The translations under genes and the position numbers were made by a program. Positions 7,227 through 10,717 of a stretch of DNA of 10,717 nt are shown here, piece by piece. The DNA comes from an uncultured Bacilli bacterium (lineage in GTDB: Bacteria > Bacillota_I > Bacilli_A > RF39 > UBA660), in NCBI GenBank assembly GCA_947629195.1, contig CANRCS010000025.1, forward strand, positions 1 through 10,717, written 5' to 3'. Position 1 is the stretch's first letter. The number at the start of each line of letters is the position of its first letter. The notes under the pieces were generated by a model that was given only the letters and a program-made list of their open reading frames with translations, searched no databases and was not told the DNA's origin.

Positions 7227-8904
7227 TAGGATCACCGCGCCTATATTTCTTAACTATCATATTTCCAAAATTATTAATCTTTTCTATATCTTCATTTGTA
7301 GTGTTACTATTTAATAATTCATCTAATACTTTTTTAAATTCACCAAATAATCCTACATTAAGACACTTATAATATGTATAATATATAATTCTTTTATCTA
7401 TACCAAGTTTGTCCAATTTATTTAAGTATTCTAAATTTATATTTAAATCAATACTTCTATCTTTTATTTTAGATTTTTTAGTAAAATGAAATAAGTCATC
7501 ATTTTTAAGAGTAATTATATCTTGAAATTTATATCTGTCATTTTTTCTTTCAATTATCATCATTTCATCAGAAGAAAATATTTTATATTTTGTATTTTTT
7601 AGTAATTTTACTTTTTCTTCATTATTTTGATGTAGAATTTTTATAGTAATATCATTATCGGTATTTACTGTTAATGAATTTTCACATTTTAAACCAAATT
7701 CAAATGTTAAGTAATTATAATTAATACTCACATTATCTAAATTATCAATATCAAAATCTTTTTTAATAACTAATTCTTCTAAATTAGTAAAATCAGGAAT
7801 ATGATTTTTTAACTTATCTTCAAAAGATATATAATTACCATTTATATTATAACTATCTAAAATAAATTTTTTTACTCTTGTATTATCTATTTCCATTGAT
7901 ATTTTTTGGCAATCACTAAAATATAGAATTTCATCATTATTAAAATCTATTATATTAAAATCTTTAATTAATATTTTTCTTATTTTATTATTAAATTTGT
8001 TTTTCAAAGTTACAATAATATTTTCATTATCAATGATATCTATAATATCTATATCTTCATCTTCATTTTTTTTAAAATTTACTTTTTTAGGTTGAAGCAA
8101 CATCTCATCATTATCTACTATTTCAATTTCATCAACATATGAAAATAATTTTATTTTTCCTTTTAACTTTTCTAAATCACTTTTTTTACAGGTTATTTTT
8201 TTACAATTTCCAATATCTAAATCTTTTTCATCTATATCATCATATTCATCAATTAAATTGGAAAGGTCAAATGTTTCAAAATTATTATAATATACATATT
8301 CTATTTCTACTATTCTACAGTCATATCCATATATACTGTAAGTTATAGATGAATTATCATCATAAATATGAAGATTTGAATAAGTATATTTATCATAATC
8401 ATCATTAGGATAAACCTCTACATTTTTATTTTCTACATTAAATTTTAAATCTTTAAAACTACATCTATTATTTATAATAAGTGTCTTTACATTATTATTA
8501 AGAGTATGTATCGCATTGAGTGACGTATACGGTATGGTTAATTTTTCAAGAGATGTTAAATCATCTAACAAGTTTTGTATATAAAAAGTATATTCAGGTA
8601 TTTCAAGTTCTTTTACATTGTAAAAATTTATAAATCTAAAATTTTCATATTGAAAAAAAGACGAAAATTTAAGATTTTCAACTGGAAAATTTTTAAGTAC
8701 AACTTTATTTGTCCCATAATCTTCTATTGAAATAGTTTTCAAGTTTTTAAGTTGTTCTTTATAATCATTATAATCGTATGTGCCATTTAAATACACATCA
8801 TCTATTAATAATACTTTAATATTTTTTTCGTTTTTTTTCCTAAATATTTTTCTATCTTTTTTTAAATTATATAAATGTTCTTCATTAGTAAGAATAGTTG
8901 GCAT
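7198..8904 (-). CDS. Type B LRR-like paralogue with a short C-terminal extension, unknown function (568 aa)
   Basis: First paralogue after the AAA-like gene, 25 bases downstream of it. L-K-K-D-R-K is at 14-19 and N-D-Y-K-E-Q-L-K at 46-53. LRR-like strands follow (L-E-I-P about 100, L-T-I-P about 122, L-I-I-N about 142; 20-23-residue steps). Signature DNDEMLLQP is at 264-272, preceded by a very acidic Asp/Tyr-rich stretch (about 215-230). A second LRR-like set is at about 345-402. The helical C-terminal domain (about 487-556) contains L-D-K-L-G-I-D-K-R-I-I-Y-Y. It reaches K-K-Y-R-R, where its closest relative stops, but continues for 12 more residues (GDPNGGNIIKRN) encoded over the start of the next gene. 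The ATG is preceded by GAGTGAT at a five-base spacing. Stop is TAA. No signal peptide or transmembrane helix is visible. Confidence 0.88.
   Translation of the reverse strand: MPTILTNEEHLYNLKKDRKIFRKKNEKNIKVLLIDDVYLNGTYDYNDYKEQLKNLKTISIEDYGTNKVVLKNFPVENLKFSSFFQYENFRFINFYNVKELEIPEYTFYIQNLLDDLTSLEKLTIPYTSLNAIHTLNNNVKTLIINNRCSFKDLKFNVENKNVEVYPNDDYDKYTYSNLHIYDDNSSITYSIYGYDCRIVEIEYVYYNNFETFDLSNLIDEYDDIDEKDLDIGNCKKITCKKSDLEKLKGKIKLFSYVDEIEIVDNDEMLLQPKKVNFKKNEDEDIDIIDIIDNENIIVTLKNKFNNKIRKILIKDFNIIDFNNDEILYFSDCQKISMEIDNTRVKKFILDSYNINGNYISFEDKLKNHIPDFTNLEELVIKKDFDIDNLDNVSINYNYLTFEFGLKCENSLTVNTDNDITIKILHQNNEEKVKLLKNTKYKIFSSDEMMIIERKNDRYKFQDIITLKNDDLFHFTKKSKIKDRSIDLNINLEYLNKLDKLGIDKRIIYYTYYKCLNVGLFGEFKKVLDELLNSNTTNEDIEKINNFGNMIVKKYRRGDPNGGNIIKRN
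7229..7236 (-). promoter_or_regulatory. Extended ribosome-binding site of the 5532-7226 gene
   Basis: The minus strand reads GGTGATCC two bases before ATG 7226. It is complementary to the bacterial 16S 3' tail (the plus strand literally reads GGATCACC). It pairs with the less used distal part of the anti-SD rather than the AGGAGG core. It places the start at ATG 7226, not GTG 7235, and lies inside the last codons of the upstream gene. Confidence 0.8.
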
Positions 8905-8909
8905 TTAAC

Positions 8910-8916
8910 ATCACTC
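8910..8916 (-). promoter_or_regulatory. GTGAT-type ribosome-binding site of the 7198-8904 gene
   Basis: GAGTGAT on the minus strand, five bases before ATG 8904. AGTGAT is also found five bases before the ATG of the 4138-5484 gene, and GGTGAT four bases before that of the 5532-7226 gene. Confidence 0.6.
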
Positions 8917-8929
8917 ATTTCATTAGTGT

Positions 8930-10468
8930 TTATTTGTTAATAACTTTTTTTAGTGCTTTTGAATATCTATTATTTTGATTTATTTTAGATGATGCAGTAT
9001 TTAACATATCGATAGGATTTTGACTAGCAATAAAATCTCTTATTACTTCTTTTTCATCAAATAAACCTAAATCTAGATTATGTATAACATTAATAAATGT
9101 GCTTGTTGTAATTTTTAATTTTGAATTTCTAAGTTCAAATAAGAAATTTAGAATTTCATCGTTTTTTGTTAAACTTTTTTCAAATTCTGTATCATAATCC
9201 ATTTTAATAGTTACAACATTATCAATTTGATTTTTAGCAATTGAAGCAAAATTATTAGTCATAATAAGTCTAAAATTTTTATTAGGTGTCGTTAATTTTT
9301 TATCACCAAAAATATATGGATTGTATGAAAAGTTACTTATAATACCATTAAGTGATGATATTGCTTGTACAGGTGCAGTATTTATATTTTTCATTAATAC
9401 TATTCCACCGTTTTCAAATTTTTCTTGAAATGGTGATTTATTATAATTTGTATTAAAATCATAATAACCATTAATTTGTGTTATTTCATCATATACATTA
9501 CCAATATTGCTTAAACTAAGACCAAGTAGCACTGCTAATTGTTTTACAAGTTGTGTTTTACCACATTTTTCTGGTCCATCTAAACAAACAGTATTACCAA
9601 CAAGAATATGTTTTAATACATCATCAAATTTTGGATGATAATGTAATTTAGCATCTTTCATACTAATTAATCTATCATATCTTTCCTTAATATTAGTTTT
9701 TTCATTAAAAGCATCTATTACATCATATTGCTTTTGTACTTCTTTTAATATTTCACTTCTTGAACTTGATTTTATATTTATTGCTCTATCAATTGATGAT
9801 AAAACATCTGTACTTTTATCTTCTATTATTTTGATTTTTTCTCTTGAAATACTTTTTACTTTTTCTAAGTTTTTACTTGCTGTATCATCTAACTTTTTAT
9901 TAACTTCATTTACTTTTTTACTATTTTTTTCTATATCAGTTTTTATACTAGATAAATTCGTAGATAACTTATTAATTTCTTCATTTAATTTATCCATATT
10001 ATCTTGAGATATATTAGTATAAATTCCAACACGCATCCTATCTTCTTCAATAGCCTTATTATAATTTTCATTATTCAATATTACACTATAAATTCTAGCT
10101 TCCCATTCTTCTTTTGAACTGTAATAACCTCTAGATGAAATTATATAATTTAATGTATTTAAAAAATCTATATCATTTTTAACAATACTCATTATATTAT
10201 TAAAAAATATATTATCGTTTACAAAGCTACTAGCGTAGAACATAGTTTTTAATACTTCCTTTGAACTATTTTTCTTACTTTCAAGTAATTTTATATAGTT
10301 TCTACAACTTTCAAGACTAAGTCCATTATCAAATGATGTTAGTATTAAATTAGAAATTTCATCTGGTACATTAAAATCTAAATTATCTATTTCATTTTGT
10401 AAAATAATTTTTTGTGTATATTCTTTTTCTTCTTCTCTTTCTTCCTTTTTACTTGACCAAAATCCCAT
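8930..10468 (-). CDS. AAA_5/MoxR-like AAA+ protein with coiled coil and degenerate catalytic residues (512 aa)
   Basis: N-terminal part (1-150) is helical and unrecognised, with a charged Lys/Glu start. Residues about 155-215 look like a coiled coil (heptad-like Leu/Ile/Val with Lys/Glu). The AAA+ core begins near 278. Walker A GPEKCGKT (298-305) is intact. The region expected to hold Walker B reads G-G-I-V-L-M-K-N-I-N (354-363), so K360-N361 replace the usual Asp-Glu. Sensor 1 Asn is in F-R-L-I-M-T-N-N (399-406). The usual D-R-F arginine-finger area reads D-N-V (416-418), and the sensor-2 S-T-R position reads S-T-F (456-458). ATP may therefore be bound but poorly hydrolysed, or a partner may supply the residues. 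Assignment to AAA_5/MoxR/NorQ-like proteins rests on motif order; the role is unknown. The start is certain: AGGAGGT at 10476-10482, seven bases before ATG. Confidence 0.85.
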   Translation of the reverse strand: MGFWSSKKEEREEEKEYTQKIILQNEIDNLDFNVPDEISNLILTSFDNGLSLESCRNYIKLLESKKNSSKEVLKTMFYASSFVNDNIFFNNIMSIVKNDIDFLNTLNYIISSRGYYSSKEEWEARIYSVILNNENYNKAIEEDRMRVGIYTNISQDNMDKLNEEINKLSTNLSSIKTDIEKNSKKVNEVNKKLDDTASKNLEKVKSISREKIKIIEDKSTDVLSSIDRAINIKSSSRSEILKEVQKQYDVIDAFNEKTNIKERYDRLISMKDAKLHYHPKFDDVLKHILVGNTVCLDGPEKCGKTQLVKQLAVLLGLSLSNIGNVYDEITQINGYYDFNTNYNKSPFQEKFENGGIVLMKNINTAPVQAISSLNGIISNFSYNPYIFGDKKLTTPNKNFRLIMTNNFASIAKNQIDNVVTIKMDYDTEFEKSLTKNDEILNFLFELRNSKLKITTSTFINVIHNLDLGLFDEKEVIRDFIASQNPIDMLNTASSKINQNNRYSKALKKVINK

Positions 10469-10475
10469 GTTTATT

Positions 10476-10482
10476 ACCTCCT
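10476..10482 (-). promoter_or_regulatory. Consensus ribosome-binding site of the AAA-like gene
   Basis: AGGAGGT on the minus strand, seven bases before ATG 10468. It is the only perfect core Shine-Dalgarno in the window and fixes the start. It suggests stronger translation of this gene than of the paralogues, whose sites are weaker. Confidence 0.9.
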
Positions 10483-10485
10483 AAA

Positions 10486-10713
10486 TTAATTTTTATCTAT
10501 TTCTTTTATTAAATGTTTTTCAACAACATCTAATGATTTTTTTAATTCTTTATTATCATTATTAGTAAAAAATTGTAATATTTCTTTAAAATTTGTATAA
10601 AGTCTTAATTTTTCATATTCATAACTAGAAATTGGTTTTGTTGTTTCTTTAGTTTCTTGTTCTTCTATAATTTTATTGTTTTCGCATTTCGCATTTACTT
10701 CTGTTTCTTTCAT
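10486..10713 (-). CDS. Small charged helical protein, possibly 5'-truncated by the window edge (75+ aa)
   Basis: The visible protein has a Glu/Lys/Thr-rich, probably disordered first third, then a likely helical part (about 29-75) with K-L-R-L-Y, F-K-E-I-L-Q-F-F and L-K-K-S-L-D-V-V-E-K-H-L. I recognise no family. The ATG is only four bases from the edge of the sequence; no stop or ribosome-binding site can be seen before it, so the true start may lie outside. The TAA stop is 17 bases before the AAA-like gene, whose ribosome-binding site fills the gap, so the two are probably co-transcribed. It may be an accessory partner of the AAA-like protein, but only position supports that. Confidence 0.72.
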   Translation of the reverse strand: MKETEVNAKCENNKIIEEQETKETTKPISSYEYEKLRLYTNFKEILQFFTNNDNKELKKSLDVVEKHLIKEIDKN

Positions 10714-10717
10714 ATTT

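Noticed and set aside
7227..7235. GTG at 7235 as the start of the 5532-7226 gene
   Set aside because: It falls inside the GGTGATCC ribosome-binding site, which is correctly spaced for ATG 7226.
1138..8348. Short plus-strand open frames (for example 1138-1332, 1806-2129, 2928-3200, 3480-3722, 8139-8348)
   Set aside because: They lie inside well-supported minus-strand genes, read as Leu/Ile/Phe/Ser-rich antisense of Asn/Lys/Asp codons, and two of them repeat only because the genes beneath are paralogous. Their hydrophobic look is an antisense effect, not membrane proteins.
8930..10468. McrB, dynein-like or classical MoxR motor assignment
   Set aside because: The motif order fits the broad AAA_5/MoxR group, but the catalytic residues are missing and neither an McrC-like nuclease nor a von Willebrand factor A partner gene is present.

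Overview
The window is one strand-uniform, very AT-rich block (A/T-dominated codons; proteins rich in Asn, Lys, Ile, Asp and Tyr). Every supported gene lies on the minus strand, so transcription runs from the right edge to the left edge. A perfect AGGAGGT ribosome-binding site, other extended anti-SD matches and the base composition suggest a low-GC Firmicutes/Bacilli- or Clostridia-like bacterium. The code appears standard rather than Mycoplasma-type: every Trp codon I decoded is TGG, no gene contains an internal TGA, and one gene ends in TGA inside an ATGA overlap. I cannot name the species, and nothing in the window decides between a chromosome and a large mobile element. No integrase, transposase, phage structural gene, tRNA, rRNA or CRISPR array is visible.

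Layout in the direction of transcription (right to left). First comes a small charged helical protein (10486-10713, possibly cut by the window edge). Next is a 512-residue protein (8930-10468) with a predicted coiled coil and an AAA_5/MoxR-like ATPase core. Its Walker A is intact, but the Walker B acids and the probable arginine-finger and sensor-2 positions are substituted. It is followed by six consecutive paralogous genes of about 420-570 codons (7198-8904, 5532-7226, 4138-5484, 2735-4126, 1298-2719, 30-1301). The first few codons of what may be a seventh (1-20) run off the left edge. Gaps are 47 bases or less, two gene pairs overlap, and I see no internal promoter or terminator, so this looks like part of one long operon.

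The six paralogues share a central D-N-[D/E]-M-x-L-x-P signature followed by a conserved beta-rich segment. Five of them also share a C-terminal helical domain of about 65-70 residues with a basic end. The N-terminal halves come in two kinds. 'Type B' (genes at 7198, 5532 and 1298) begins with a KKDRK...DYKxQLK element and irregular BspA-like leucine-rich repeats. 'Type A' (genes at 4138, 2735 and 30) has a different beta-rich front. The two neighbouring type A genes share a 249-bp block with only four differences while their front halves have diverged, a sign of recent conversion or domain shuffling.

None of the proteins shows a signal peptide or membrane segment, so they are probably cytoplasmic. 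I recognise no described system. My inference is a pseudo-AAA+ scaffold or nucleotide-sensing protein co-expressed with a diversifying set of LRR-like, possibly ligand- or partner-binding proteins. The biochemical role is unknown.
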